Assembly (NCBI GenBank): GCA_965217615.1
Contig: CBDCIT010000018.1
Coordinates: forward strand, 1 to 64,000
Direction of reading: 5' to 3'
DNA: 64,000 nucleotides
Origin: CAVOAK01 sp965217615
GTDB lineage: Bacteria; Pseudomonadota; Alphaproteobacteria; UBA8366; CAVOAK01
The notes beneath the pieces are model-generated. The model worked only from the letters and a program-made list of their open reading frames with translations, ran no database searches and had not been told where the DNA came from. The position numbers and the translations under genes are program-made. Shown in pieces: positions 7,915 to 16,958 of the stretch (position 1 is its first letter; each line of letters begins with the position of its first letter).

Positions 7915-9564
7915 ATGAAAAGCGACACGACGGTATTCTCGGCAAGAAAAATCCTCACGTTTAACTCCTACGCATCTGAAGCGACACATGTGGCGGTTCG
8001 CGACGGCAGGATCTTGGCTGTTGGGTCTTTGGATGATGTTGCCATGTGGGGAAGTCATACACTGGATGACAGATTCGATAACAAAGTGCTTCTTCCTGGA
8101 TTTGTGGAGGGCCATTGCCATGCCAACGAAGGCTGGGTCTGGGATGTTCCATATGTGGGGTATCACGATCGTTATGATCCGGAAGGAGTTCGTTGGCGGG
8201 GCGCCACCAGTTTCGATGACGTAATTGAGATTCTCTCCGAGGTTGAGCGAAATCTGGAGGAGCCAGAGGCTCTATTATTCGCTCGGGGGTTTGACCCGAT
8301 ATACTTCGGCAATCAGCGGATGAATGTAAGTCATCTTGATCTGGTTTCGACGACGCGGCCCATTGTTGTTCGCCATTCCAATGGGCACTTGCTGAACGTA
8401 AATACGGTAGTGCTGGAACGTGCTGGAATTGACAGGAATACGAACGTCCAGGGGATTACTCGGGACGAGCAAGGAGAGCCGACCGGTGAGCTTTCGGGAA
8501 TGGCCGCAATGTACCTGGCCCTAAAGACAGTTGGCGATCCGCTTTCTGGTCGCCTTGGCGCGCCTCAACTAAGGAGATTCGGTCAGGCAACAGTTAACTG
8601 CGGCACGACCACGGCTACAGATATGTACGCCACATTTAGCGATGATCTCCTGGATCTCTATTCCGAAGTGACAACGGCACCAGACTTTCCAACTCGACTA
8701 GTACCTGCCATGCAAACTCTGGATTCACCGCTCCAGGACGGCATAGCCTGCGCAAAAGCTGCAAAGGAAAGGAACAACCCCAAATTACATCTTGGCGCGT
8801 GTAAAGTGCTGACGGATGGCTCGATACAGGGATTCTCCGCACGGATAAAATGGCCTGGCTACTTCAATGGCGCCGAGAACGGATTGTGGAACATGGCGCC
8901 GGAGCAGTTGAGCGAGTTGATAGCAGAATATCATGCGGCAGGTTTGCAGCTGCATATACACGCCAACGGCGACGAAGCGACGGAGGTCACGTTGGATGCA
9001 ATCGAATCTGCGCAAAATGCCCACCCGATTGCGGATCACCGCCATACACTTCAGCACTGTCAAATGGCCGATGAAAGCCAGTTCCGTCGGATGGCCGCCT
9101 TGGGTGTCTGCGCGAACATGTTCGCCAATCACATCTATTATTGGGGTGACTACCACCGCAGCCTCACCATGGGGCCTGACCGGGCGGCGAGAATGGATGC
9201 TTGCGCAACGGCTGAGCGCACGAGAGTACATTTTGCTATTCACTCAGATGCACCGGTGACGCCGCTAGCACCTCTTTTCACCGCCTGGTGCGCTGTAAAC
9301 CGACTAACCGAGGGTGGAAAAGTGTTGGGGCCAAATGAGCGCATAAGCGTCAAGAGTGCTCTGCACGCCATAACATTAGGGGCGGCATATACGTTGAAGA
9401 TGGATCACCTCGTCGGCAGTATCGAGCCTGGAAAGTATGCGGATTTTGCCGTCTTGGAGGATGATCCGACGGACGTTGCTCCGGAAGCTTTGAAGGACGT
9501 CCGTGTTTGGGGTGTCATAACCGGTGGCATAAGCCATCAAGCTGCAGTGCGTAGCGATCGGTGA
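7915..9564 (+). CDS. YtcJ-like metal-dependent amidohydrolase
   Basis: This protein of about 549 residues belongs to the amidohydrolase superfamily, amidohydro_3/YtcJ type. Metal-site motifs visible are PGFVEGHCHAN (His67-x-His69), LHIHANGDEA, HTLQHCQ and the late HSDAPVTPL aspartate motif, followed by the C-terminal beta-sandwich with GSIEPGKYADFAVLEDDP. It hydrolyses a C-N bond in an unidentified cytosolic substrate. I start it at ATG 7915 (MKSDTTVFSARKIL), the usual N-terminus; a GTG at 7891 would add eight atypical residues. Its TGA stop overlaps the ATG of the next gene (TGATG), so the two are translationally coupled. Pairing with a COG0523 metallochaperone suggests assisted metal loading. 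Confidence 0.88.
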   Translation: MKSDTTVFSARKILTFNSYASEATHVAVRDGRILAVGSLDDVAMWGSHTLDDRFDNKVLLPGFVEGHCHANEGWVWDVPYVGYHDRYDPEGVRWRGATSFDDVIEILSEVERNLEEPEALLFARGFDPIYFGNQRMNVSHLDLVSTTRPIVVRHSNGHLLNVNTVVLERAGIDRNTNVQGITRDEQGEPTGELSGMAAMYLALKTVGDPLSGRLGAPQLRRFGQATVNCGTTTATDMYATFSDDLLDLYSEVTTAPDFPTRLVPAMQTLDSPLQDGIACAKAAKERNNPKLHLGACKVLTDGSIQGFSARIKWPGYFNGAENGLWNMAPEQLSELIAEYHAAGLQLHIHANGDEATEVTLDAIESAQNAHPIADHRHTLQHCQMADESQFRRMAALGVCANMFANHIYYWGDYHRSLTMGPDRAARMDACATAERTRVHFAIHSDAPVTPLAPLFTAWCAVNRLTEGGKVLGPNERISVKSALHAITLGAAYTLKMDHLVGSIEPGKYADFAVLEDDPTDVAPEALKDVRVWGVITGGISHQAAVRSDR

Positions 9565-10520
9565 TGCCCAAGCCGTTTACAGTTATTGGCGGGTTCTTGG
9601 GAGCCGGGAAGACCACGCTCGTGAACCATATTCTGCGCGCATCTACGGGCACGCGCTACGCGGTGCTGGTTAATGACTTTGGCAAAATCAACGTGGATGT
9701 TGAGTTGATTGAGAGCCACGATGGGCAAACGATAGCGCTATCCAATGGCTGTATTTGCTGCTCACTCGCGAACGGATTTGTAAACGCCATGATCGGGCTG
9801 ATGCAGACGCCAGACCGATTCGACCACATAATCGTCGAGGCAAGCGGCGTTTCTGAGCCTGACCGGATCATGGATTTTGCTCGGATTGACCCCGAACTTA
9901 CGGAAGATGGAATACTCATGTTGGTTGACGCATTCGGGATTCTGACATCGCTGGAGGACTCGAAACTAACCCAGATTTTGATGGTTCAGCTTCAATGCGC
10001 AAGCATATTGCTGGTGAACAAGTTCGACCAAATAAGTAAAGACACACTTGTAGAGGTTCAGAACCGATTGCACAGCTGCAATGGAGACGCTTTGCAAATT
10101 GTCACGACGAATTCCCACGTTCCTCTGGAGTTGATTCTTGGCACACGGGCGGAAATCTCTCGTCGAGATTTGTCCGCAGTTCACGCTGATAAGTCGTTTG
10201 AGACGTTTACACTATCGGCACCAGTGGCCATAGATCGCGTTACGTTTGAGCGGTTTTGTGACTCTTTGCCGTCATGCGTATTGCGAGGTAAGGGATACGT
10301 CTGCTTCGCAGATGGAGGGTATTTCTGGCAGAAGGTCGGTGCTGGCAGTACGCTGACGCAAGCGCCGCAGCATAGCGATGGTACTTCTCGAATTGTGCTG
10401 ATTAGTACTGAGTCAGTGGCGTTTGAAACAATTGCAGGTAGCGAGATATTTGCTAATTGCTTGGGAGATCGGACGAGAGATTTGTCTGCGTTTGGTGATC
10501 CGGAACTACGAGTGCAATAG
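9564..10520 (+). CDS. COG0523/CobW-family GTPase, putative metallochaperone
   Basis: This 318-residue P-loop GTPase of the G3E family has Walker A GGFLGAGKTT (residues 9-18), the metal-binding CxCC motif CICC (63-66), the VEASGVSEP switch region (91-99) and the base-specificity motif NKFD (152-155). A C-terminal CobW_C domain (about 190-300) follows. COG0523 proteins deliver Zn, Co, Fe or Ni to client metalloenzymes in the cytosol. The ATG at 9564 overlaps the amidohydrolase stop by one base, making that enzyme the obvious client candidate. I see no Zur or cobalamin-riboswitch signal upstream. Confidence 0.88.
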   Translation: MPKPFTVIGGFLGAGKTTLVNHILRASTGTRYAVLVNDFGKINVDVELIESHDGQTIALSNGCICCSLANGFVNAMIGLMQTPDRFDHIIVEASGVSEPDRIMDFARIDPELTEDGILMLVDAFGILTSLEDSKLTQILMVQLQCASILLVNKFDQISKDTLVEVQNRLHSCNGDALQIVTTNSHVPLELILGTRAEISRRDLSAVHADKSFETFTLSAPVAIDRVTFERFCDSLPSCVLRGKGYVCFADGGYFWQKVGAGSTLTQAPQHSDGTSRIVLISTESVAFETIAGSEIFANCLGDRTRDLSAFGDPELRVQ

Positions 10521-10905
10521 GTCACTTGCTTCTGGAGTTCAGCCATCGTCGCGTCTCGCTTGGTCGCGAGTTTCAACCGCGACAGGGATCCTGGAAGCGA
10601 TTAGAAACTTCGCCGGTACTCGGTTGTTGGCAACCTGCGGATGCCATGCAAGCCGCCGTGCGAGCACCTCATCCTCCCATACGCACAGCCGATCGAAGTC
10701 CGTCATGTATGCTTGCCGGGATAGCGCATGCCAGCAAACCGCGCCAACGTCCGCTTTGGGTCTCGCAATTTGGCGAAACCCGGTATGTGTTCAAGTTGGA
10801 CTGACCCATCCGAATCATCAATGATCGACGAGTAACGTTGATCGAGATTACCGTCTATCGGGAACTTGTTCGTCTAGTCGAGCTCCAGTGAGATAAGGAG
10901 TCATC
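10521..10905. other. Intergenic region, no gene recognised
   Basis: Several short frames are open but none resembles a known protein. A half-palindrome (ACGTCCGCTTTGGGTC, about 10747) resembles one arm of the repeat family seen elsewhere. The last 20 bases carry the ribosome-binding site (AAGGAG) of the EamA transporter. Confidence 0.4.
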
Positions 10906-11760
10906 ATGCGCGGCATTGGTCTCGCGATCCTGTCCACCATCGTCTTCGCCGCGGGCTGGGGCGTGGTGCGGCATCTCTCGGCGGACTTACATCCATTCCA
11001 GATCGCTTTCTTCGCCGGGTTCTTCGGGCTACTCACGCTACTACCGTGGGTTCTTCGTTACGGCATCAACCACCTTCGCACCGACAAGTTCGGGCTCTAC
11101 GTCGTTCGCGGCGTCTTCAGCGTGGCAGGCACATTGACCATATTCTACGCGTTGAGCGTCACGCCCATAGCCACGGTCACGGCGCTCAATTTCACGATGC
11201 CCATCTTCACGACCCTGCTGGCCGTGGTCTTCCTCAACGAGCGGGTGGGAACGGCCAAATGGGCGGCCATCCTGTTCGGCTTCGCCGGCGTCTTCGTCAT
11301 CGTGCGCCCCGGAATGGCGGCGGTGGATGCCGGTTCGTTGCTGGTTATCGCCGGGTCAGTGATGTTCGCGTTCACAATCCTCGTGGTCAAAGTGCTAACC
11401 CGCATCGATTCCATCGTCACGATCACCTTCTATTCCGTATTGCTGCGCGCACCTCTGGCGCTGGTGCCCGCGTTGTTCGTCTGGCAGTGGCCGGATGGGC
11501 GCCAGCTCCTTTGGCTCGCCGCCATGGGCATCGTCGGCACCCTGTCGACCTTCGCCTTCACCCAGGCGCTCAAGGAGGTTGAGACGAACGTCATATCGCC
11601 GATATTCTTCCTGCAGCTGATCTGGGCGGCGGCCATCGGCTACGTCTTCTTTGCCGAGATCCCCAGCGTCTTCACCTGGGTGGGTGGTGCCATGATCTTT
11701 GCGAGCGTGACCTATATGGCGTACCACGAAAACAGGGCCCGCAAAGCGGCCGAAGCCTGA
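10906..11760 (+). CDS. DMT-superfamily (EamA) transporter
   Basis: This 284-residue inner-membrane protein has about ten hydrophobic helices in two tandem EamA domains (residues 1-135 and 145-275). The pseudo-repeat signatures are ALNFTMPIFTTLLAVVFLNE in the first half and SPIFFLQLIWAAAIGYVFF in the second. Members export metabolites or amino acids and their relatives; the substrate cannot be assigned. The ATG follows GATAAGGAGTCATC, a strong ribosome-binding site. The gene is intact, one of the few in this half of the window that is. Confidence 0.92.
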   Translation: MRGIGLAILSTIVFAAGWGVVRHLSADLHPFQIAFFAGFFGLLTLLPWVLRYGINHLRTDKFGLYVVRGVFSVAGTLTIFYALSVTPIATVTALNFTMPIFTTLLAVVFLNERVGTAKWAAILFGFAGVFVIVRPGMAAVDAGSLLVIAGSVMFAFTILVVKVLTRIDSIVTITFYSVLLRAPLALVPALFVWQWPDGRQLLWLAAMGIVGTLSTFAFTQALKEVETNVISPIFFLQLIWAAAIGYVFFAEIPSVFTWVGGAMIFASVTYMAYHENRARKAAEA

Positions 11761-11880
11761 GGGTGCTTTCCTACAAATCTTGGCATTGATGATGTGCGAT
11801 GTGCGCTAGCAGACCATCGTCGTCAGGTGAGCATGCGTCTGCTTAACCACCTAAAGCAGTCATCCACAAGACGCTGCTCG

Positions 11881-11910
11881 AACGTCCGCTTGTGACCCAA
11901 AGCGGACGTT
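11881..11910. repeat. Palindrome AACGTCCGCTT...AAGCGGACGTT
   Basis: The arms AACGTCCGCTT and AAGCGGACGTT (11 bp, perfect) enclose an 8-base loop, the best-formed member of the repeat family. It lies between convergent genes (EamA transporter ending 11760 and the minus-strand membrane protein ending 12036), where a bidirectional hairpin would be expected. Confidence 0.8.
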
Positions 11911-12035
11911 CTAGCCCAAATTGCTTAAGGCCCGATAATGTCTCCCAAACATCGGCCGATCTAACCTAAATGAGGAATCGTTATTGGCGGGCGGTTCATA
12001 CCAAGGGTGACTGAGACCAGACCTCCCATCTTTCG

Positions 12036-12443
12036 CTAGGCAAGGATAAACAGTGAAAACACCACAAATCCAACCCCAGCCGCCCAAGAAATCACTCCTA
12101 CCGCAAGCCAAATCAGGCCTCTTCTTATGATCTGGTTGTATTTTTCTAGTAGATCAACGTAAGCGTTTAACCTGAGGACGTGCGGAATAGCGAGTATCAA
12201 TCCAACAATTATGGCAAGACCGAACAGGACTAATCCCGTCCAATCCGAATAATTAAACTGAAGAGTTAGAAATTTCTTGATGCTGATGTGTATTCCGACT
12301 GACCCGCTCGACAAGCCAACTAAGAGCTTCCCCAATTCGAAAAATCGATTTGGACCCTCTTTGCTCTCTTCCTTTACCCAATCTCGAATTGCCTGAGCGG
12401 TATCCTCTCCTTTCTGCGATATCATCAGCGACCTCCCCCACAT
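12036..12443 (-). CDS. Small membrane protein of unknown function
   Basis: This 135-residue protein has three hydrophobic segments (about residues 38-55, 70-90 and 108-133) after an amphipathic N-terminus (ISQKGEDTAQAIRDWVKEE). No known family is recognised. It starts 2 bp after the stop of the upstream minus-strand ORF (12446-12787), so the two probably form an operon. ATG 12443 is used; ATG 12425 is an alternative. The AT-richer composition than the surrounding genes suggests acquired DNA. Confidence 0.6.
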   Translation of the reverse strand: MWGRSLMISQKGEDTAQAIRDWVKEESKEGPNRFFELGKLLVGLSSGSVGIHISIKKFLTLQFNYSDWTGLVLFGLAIIVGLILAIPHVLRLNAYVDLLEKYNQIIRRGLIWLAVGVISWAAGVGFVVFSLFILA

Positions 12444-12445
12444 CT

Positions 12446-12787
12446 TTACGGCTTACAATCGGGAACTTCTCCTTCGTAATATGCGGCGGCGCAGACTTGG
12501 CACTGTTTAAGTGATTCCGAAATCGCTACCTTCATGGCCCCTCTTGAACGATGTGGGCTAGCCGACGCCGTAGCACTCACACTCCCAGAGGATCCCCGGG
12601 CGCCCAAATTCCTCAGAGATTCTGGAACACTCGTACTTTCGGAAGGTGCCGTCGCACCAATTCTCCTACGAGTTCCCGCAGCTCCAATACTGCTAAGAGA
12701 TGGAAGAGCCCCCACGCCCCCAGAGGATGCCCGGGCGCTAGTATTTCTTGATGCGCTCTCGAATGGACAGTTATGGCGCCTTTGCAC
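12446..12787 (-). CDS. Ser/Ala/Arg-rich repeat protein with C-terminal cysteine motif
   Basis: About 113 residues. Residues 10-85 are low complexity with two to three imperfect copies of a unit containing ARASSGGVGA / ARGSSGSVSA, and the DNA carries matching imperfect repeats (12580-12620 and 12712-12752). The C-terminus KQCQVCAAAYYEGEVPDCKP has a C-x2-C...C arrangement like half a zinc ribbon. It overlaps no known gene and is spaced 2 bp from the following membrane protein. The function is unknown; it could be a small zinc-binding partner, or a spurious frame in a repetitive patch. Confidence 0.4.
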   Translation of the reverse strand: MQRRHNCPFESASRNTSARASSGGVGALPSLSSIGAAGTRRRIGATAPSESTSVPESLRNLGARGSSGSVSATASASPHRSRGAMKVAISESLKQCQVCAAAYYEGEVPDCKP

Positions 12788-13409
12788 GAGACTTAACTAG
12801 TTCTTGTCCGTAAATAGCTAACGGACTGATTTATTTGAAAAACACTCGTTTAACGTGGTGAGAAACTGGCGTTTCGGCTATCCTTGTCTTGCACCCAACA
12901 AAACTCGGACAACCGAGAACGCCGGAGGTGCCATGCGCCAGAAGCGCACTGCGCAACTGAGTTTTTTCGAGCCCGATCCGGTTGACCATCCTGTTGCCGA
13001 CGCCCTGGAGGCGATCTCGGCATGGCTCGACGACCATCCCGAACTGCTGGAGGCGGTCGCCGCCGACCTGGGCGCCGAGAGCGGCTTGTGCTGTGGTCGC
13101 CACGGCCTCAGTTGCGAGACGGTGCTGCGCTGCGCGGTGCTCAAGCACCTGCGCCAGGAGACTTGGCGCGGCCTCGAGTTCACCTTGCGTGACTCGCGGT
13201 CGGCGCGGCGCTTCGCGCGTGTCGAAGCGATACGGATGCCGAAGAAGTCAGCGCTGCAAGCCACGGTCGGTACGGTCCGCGCTGATACCTGGGAGCGCGT
13301 CAACCGCTGCCTGTTGCGCGCGGCACAGGACGCGGGAGTGGAGACAGGCTGACATTGCTCCCGGATCCCGGACCAGGCGGTAAATTGAATACCGACCTGG
13401 AGGGACGAG

Positions 13410-13550
13410 ATGACAAAGCAGACGAGGCGGCGATTTTCGCCGGAATACAAGGAACAGTCGGTTGCCCGGCTGTCGCTGCCGGGTGCGACGCATAGCAGTG
13501 TGGCTGCCGAGCTCGGCGTCACGCCAACGCAGTTGAAGGCTCGAGCTTGA
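13410..13550 (+). pseudogene. IS3-family OrfA, shortened by a deletion
   Basis: MTKQTRRRFSPEYKEQSVAR starts the helix-turn-helix OrfA that binds IS3 ends. The frame stops after 46 codons (…TPTQLKARA). Downstream, in another frame, the leucine-zipper part (VQLRRDNKRLTEEVEVLRK) continues, so bases were lost near 13540. The same lesion occurs in the copy at 380-520. Confidence 0.75.
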
Positions 13551-14302
13551 GGCCGCGGGCTCGGCCGCGGCGAGGGCGGCGCAGAAAGCCGAGGCCGCTG
13601 AACTGGTGCAGCTTCGCCGGGATAACAAGCGGCTGACGGAGGAGGTTGAGGTTCTACGCAAAGCCTCGGCTTTTTCGCTCAATGGGCGGCGAAGACATGA
13701 AGACGAAGCACGCTTTCATCGCCGCCCATGCTTCAGAGCACGCCATCCGGTTCATGTGCCGGGTCCTGGAGGTTGCTCACAGCTGGTTCCACGCCCGGCG
13801 GCGTGCGGCCCCAAAGAGAGCTGAACGCGCTGCCCGGCGTGGCAGGCTCGGGTCAGAGATCCGGGAGATCTTCGAGCAGAGCAAGAGGTGCTACGGCGCG
13901 CCTCGGATCCATGCTGAGTTGAAGGCCCGCGGCTTGCGCATCTCGAAGCGCTCGGTCGCCAAGCTCATGCGAGAGAACGGCATTCGTCCACCGCGAGGCA
14001 GGCGGCGGGCGCCGATCACCACCGACAGCCGCCACTCCCATGCGATCGCGCCCAATCTGCTCGACCGCAACTTCGAAGCCGTTGCGCCCGATGCGGTCTG
14101 GCTCGCTGACATCTCCTACATCCCAACTGACGAAGGCTGGCTCTACCTCGCCGCCGTCAAGGATCTGGCCACGATGGAGATCGTCGGCTGGTCGATGTCC
14201 GAGCGGCTGAAGAGCGTCCTGTGCGAGGAGGCGCTGAAGATGGCGATCCGCAGCCGCCGGTTGCCCATGGGGCTGATCCACCATTCCGACCGCGGTGTGC
14301 AA

Positions 14303-15774
14303 GGCGAGTTCAATCGGTCGTCGCAACACTCTGGCATAGGAGGTTGCTATGACGGTACGCAGACGGCGGTCGGATCGGTCTGGACGGAGCAAGTTGCATT
14401 CGCCAGGTCGACCGGACTCGGCACGGCGTGAGGAGCTTGTTCGGTTCTGGGCAGCGATTGCGACGGGGCGTTCGAGCGAGGACGCGGCCCGAGATGCCGG
14501 TGTATCCCCTCCGGTAGGCTCGAGGTGGTTCCGGAGGTCGGGCGGCATGCCACCATCACATTTATCGCAACCGGCCAAGCCGCTGTCAGGACGTTACCTG
14601 TCTTTCGAGGAACGTGAGGAGATTGCTCTTCTGCGCGCCCAGGGAAGAGGCATACGTCATATTGCTTGCCGGCTGGAGCGAGCACCGTCGACGATCTCCC
14701 GCGAGGTGCGGCGCAACGCGGCGACCCGAAGCGGTGGCCTGGACTACCGAGCAACGACGGCGCAGTGGCATACTGATCGGTCCGCCAAAAGGCCGAAGCC
14801 AGCCAAGCTGGCAACGAATGAGGCGCTGCGGCGCTATGTGCAGGATCGGCTTGCGGGTCGGATCTCGGCACCGGATGGAACGGTGATCGAGGGGCCACGC
14901 GTCGTCTGGAACGGTCGTCGGCATGGGCCGCGGCAGCACAGGCGATGGGCCAGGGCCTGGAGTTCTGAGCAGATCGCGCACCGTCTTCGGATCGACTATC
15001 CTGGGGACGGGCCCGAGGATCAAGCGATGCGGATCAGTCATGAGGCGATCTATCAGGCGCTCTACGTACAGGGCCGCGGCGCACTCCGTCGTGAGCTGAC
15101 CGCCTGCCTTCGCACGGGAAGGGCACTGCGCGTACCTCGGGCACGTAGCCGCCGGCGGGGAAAATCCTTCGTCACGCCTGAGATCATGATCAGTGAACGA
15201 TCGGCGGAAGCAGCTGATCGGGCCGTACCCGGACACTGGGAAGGTGACCTGATCATCGGCTTGGGCAGATCGGCGATCGGCACTCTGGTGGAACGCACCA
15301 CGCGGTTCACAATGCTGCTGCATCTTCCCCGAATGGAAGGCCACGGCACCGTCCCGCGCGTGAAGAACGGGCCTGCGCTTGCCGGTCATGGGGCTGAAGC
15401 GGTTCGCGATGCCATCGCCCGGACGATCACGACATTGCCAGCGCAGCTTCGCCGCTCGCTGACCTGGGACCAGGGAGCAGAGATGGCCAGGCATGCGGAT
15501 CTGCGGATCGCAACCGGCCTTCCCGTCTACTTCTGCGAACCGCACAGCCCTTGGCAACGCGGAACGAACGAGAACACCAATGGACTGCTTCGACAGTACT
15601 TCCCGAAAGGAACCGATCTGAGCGCACACAGTCCGGACGTACTCGCAGTTGTTGCTGACGCGCTCAATACACGGCCCCGCAAGACCCTCGGATGGAGAAC
15701 TCCTGCCGAAGCTCTGGACCAGTGCTTGCAGGCCAGTCAAACTGAACGTGTTGCGACGACCGGTTGAACCCGCC
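14303..15774 (+). mobile_element. IS30-family element, copy 1 (intact transposase)
   Basis: Terminal inverted repeats are GGCGAGTTCAATCGGTCGTC (left) and GGCGGGTTCAACCGGTCGTC (right, minus strand), continuing to GCAACAC on both sides. CAA at 14300-14302 and 15775-15777 is a 3-bp target duplication. The 1472-bp element is inserted in the HSDRG(V)Q codon block of IS3 orfB. A near-identical second copy is at 18897-20370. Confidence 0.95.
14349..15767 (+). CDS. IS30-family transposase
   Basis: This 472-residue DDE transposase is intact. An N-terminal helix-turn-helix region (FEEREEIALLRAQGRGIRHI, APSTISREVRRN) binds the element ends. The catalytic core shows GHWEGDLIIG (first Asp), LTWDQGAEMARH (second Asp) and NENTNGLLRQYFPKGTD (Glu), the hallmark of the family. 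ATG 14349 follows AGGAGGTTGCT. It is the only complete IS30 transposase here and could mobilise copy 2 in trans. Confidence 0.95.
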   Translation: MTVRRRRSDRSGRSKLHSPGRPDSARREELVRFWAAIATGRSSEDAARDAGVSPPVGSRWFRRSGGMPPSHLSQPAKPLSGRYLSFEEREEIALLRAQGRGIRHIACRLERAPSTISREVRRNAATRSGGLDYRATTAQWHTDRSAKRPKPAKLATNEALRRYVQDRLAGRISAPDGTVIEGPRVVWNGRRHGPRQHRRWARAWSSEQIAHRLRIDYPGDGPEDQAMRISHEAIYQALYVQGRGALRRELTACLRTGRALRVPRARSRRRGKSFVTPEIMISERSAEAADRAVPGHWEGDLIIGLGRSAIGTLVERTTRFTMLLHLPRMEGHGTVPRVKNGPALAGHGAEAVRDAIARTITTLPAQLRRSLTWDQGAEMARHADLRIATGLPVYFCEPHSPWQRGTNENTNGLLRQYFPKGTDLSAHSPDVLAVVADALNTRPRKTLGWRTPAEALDQCLQASQTERVATTG

Positions 15775-16128
15775 CAATATGCCTGCGGTGACTACCGCAA
15801 GCTGCTCCGCCTCCATGGCATCAAGGCCTCCATGAGCCGCAAGGGGAATTGCCTCGACAACGCCCCTATGGAGAGCTTCTTTGGGTCTCTCAAGACCGAA
15901 CTCGTGCACCGTACCCGGTTTTCTACCCGGCGCGAGGCCAGGGCTGCGCTATTCGAGTACATCGAGATCTTCTATAACCAACGATGGCGCCACTCGAGCA
16001 TCGGCTACCGGACGCCGGCACAGGCCAGGAGGGACATGACCATCGCTCAGGCCGCATAGGTGAAGAACCACCTGGTCCGGATTTTGGGGTCAACGTCAGG
16101 CCAGCGCGTGCGCATCGACAGCACCGTG

Positions 16129-16950
16129 GCCCATCGGCGAAGGGACGGCGTGGACCCGCTGGGAGCGGGACGAGGATGCGTCCGAGACCCGCACGATGAC
16201 CGAGCGCGAGCTGCTGCTCGGGAGCGCCTTCGTGCTGTCGCTCGGCGGCGACGGCGATGCGGCCGGGGCCGGCGACACGCGCTGGACGGCCTGGGGTCGG
16301 GCGGCGCAGTCGCGCTTCGACGGCGAGGAGGACGGGTTGGCGCTCGACGGCGACGTGACGACCGTCACGCTCGGGGCGGACGCGGCGTGGTCGCGCATGC
16401 TCGCCGGCGTGGCGGTGGCCTACAGCACCGGCGACGGCGGCTTCCGCGACCATGCGGACGGGGGCCATGAGGGCCGGGGCTCGGGCAGCCTCTTGAGCAC
16501 GCTGACCAGCGTCCACCCCTATGCGCGGCTCAGCCTGAGCGAGCGCCTCTCGGTCTGGGGGATCCTCGGCTACGGCACCGGCGGTCTCGATCTGGAGATG
16601 GACGACGGGAAGCGCTGGACGACCGACGTCACGATGACGATGGCGGCGGCGGGCGCGCGCGGCGTGGTGCTGGCGGCGCCGGCCGAGGGCGGTCTGGAGC
16701 TTGCCATCCGCACCGACGCGGTGGTGCAGCGGACCGAATCGGACGCGGCCACCAGCGGCAGCGGCGGCAACCTCGCGGCAACGGAGGCCGGCACCAGCCG
16801 GGTGCGTCTGATGCTGGAGGGGAGCCGCGCCTTCGCCATGGACGGGGGCGGGCGCTTCACGCCGTCCCTGGAGGTGGGCCTGCGGCAGGACGGCGGCGAC
16901 GCGGAGACCGGGACCGGCATCGAGTTCGGCGGGGGCTTGAGCTACAGCGA
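16129..16950 (+). pseudogene. Autotransporter outer-membrane beta-barrel fragment
   Basis: About 270 codons encode part of a C-terminal autotransporter-type beta barrel: RWERDEDASETRTMTERELL, then alternating hydrophobic/Gly-rich strands (SVWGILGYGTGGLDLEM, RFTPSLEVGLRQDGG, GTGIEFGGGLSYS). The fragment has no signal peptide or passenger. It is joined upstream to ISNCY transposase sequence and downstream, after GGGLSYS, to an unrelated frame, so both barrel ends are missing. ATG 16196 is an internal codon, not a real start. High GC, distinct from the neighbouring genes. Confidence 0.75.
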
Positions 16951-16958
16951 ACCGCGAA

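Larger units (their letters stand above)
13697..16059 (+). pseudogene. IS3-family transposase OrfB, split by IS30
   Basis: OrfB carries an N-terminal HTH_21 region (YGAPRIHAELKARG) and an rve/DDE core (VWLADISYIPTDEGWLYLAAVKD with the first Asp; HHSDRGVQ with the second). The gene is cut after codon Q of HSDRGVQ at 14302 by IS30 and resumes at 15778 with YACGDYRKLLRLHG, ending ...MESFFGSLKTE (catalytic Glu) to 16059. Joined, it would be a normal OrfB of about 293 residues. The IS30 insertion inactivates it. Confidence 0.88.
13350..16098 (+). mobile_element. IS3-family element, itself split by IS30
   Basis: The left end is TGACATTGCTCCCGGATCCC at 13350. The right end at 16098, read inward on the minus strand, is TGACGTTGACCCCAAAATCC. 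Both continue into CCGGACCAGG. Flanking GGC repeats (13347-13349 and 16099-16101) are a 3-bp target duplication, normal for IS3. Without the 1475 bp contributed by IS30, the element is 1274 bp. A partial second copy is at 1-580 in the opposite orientation. Confidence 0.92.
12933..16128 (+). pseudogene. ISNCY-family transposase, interrupted by IS3 and truncated
   Basis: The N-terminal 139 codons (MRQKRTAQLSFFEPDPVDHP...) encode the start of an ISNCY-type transposase. The frame is cut at 13349 by the IS3 element and resumes after 16098: ...DAGVETG | QRVRIDSTV, the reading frame matching exactly once the IS3 and one copy of its GGC duplication are removed. It then ends at about 16128, fused to autotransporter sequence, so this transposase was already deleted or became truncated later. 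It cannot be functional. Confidence 0.85.
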
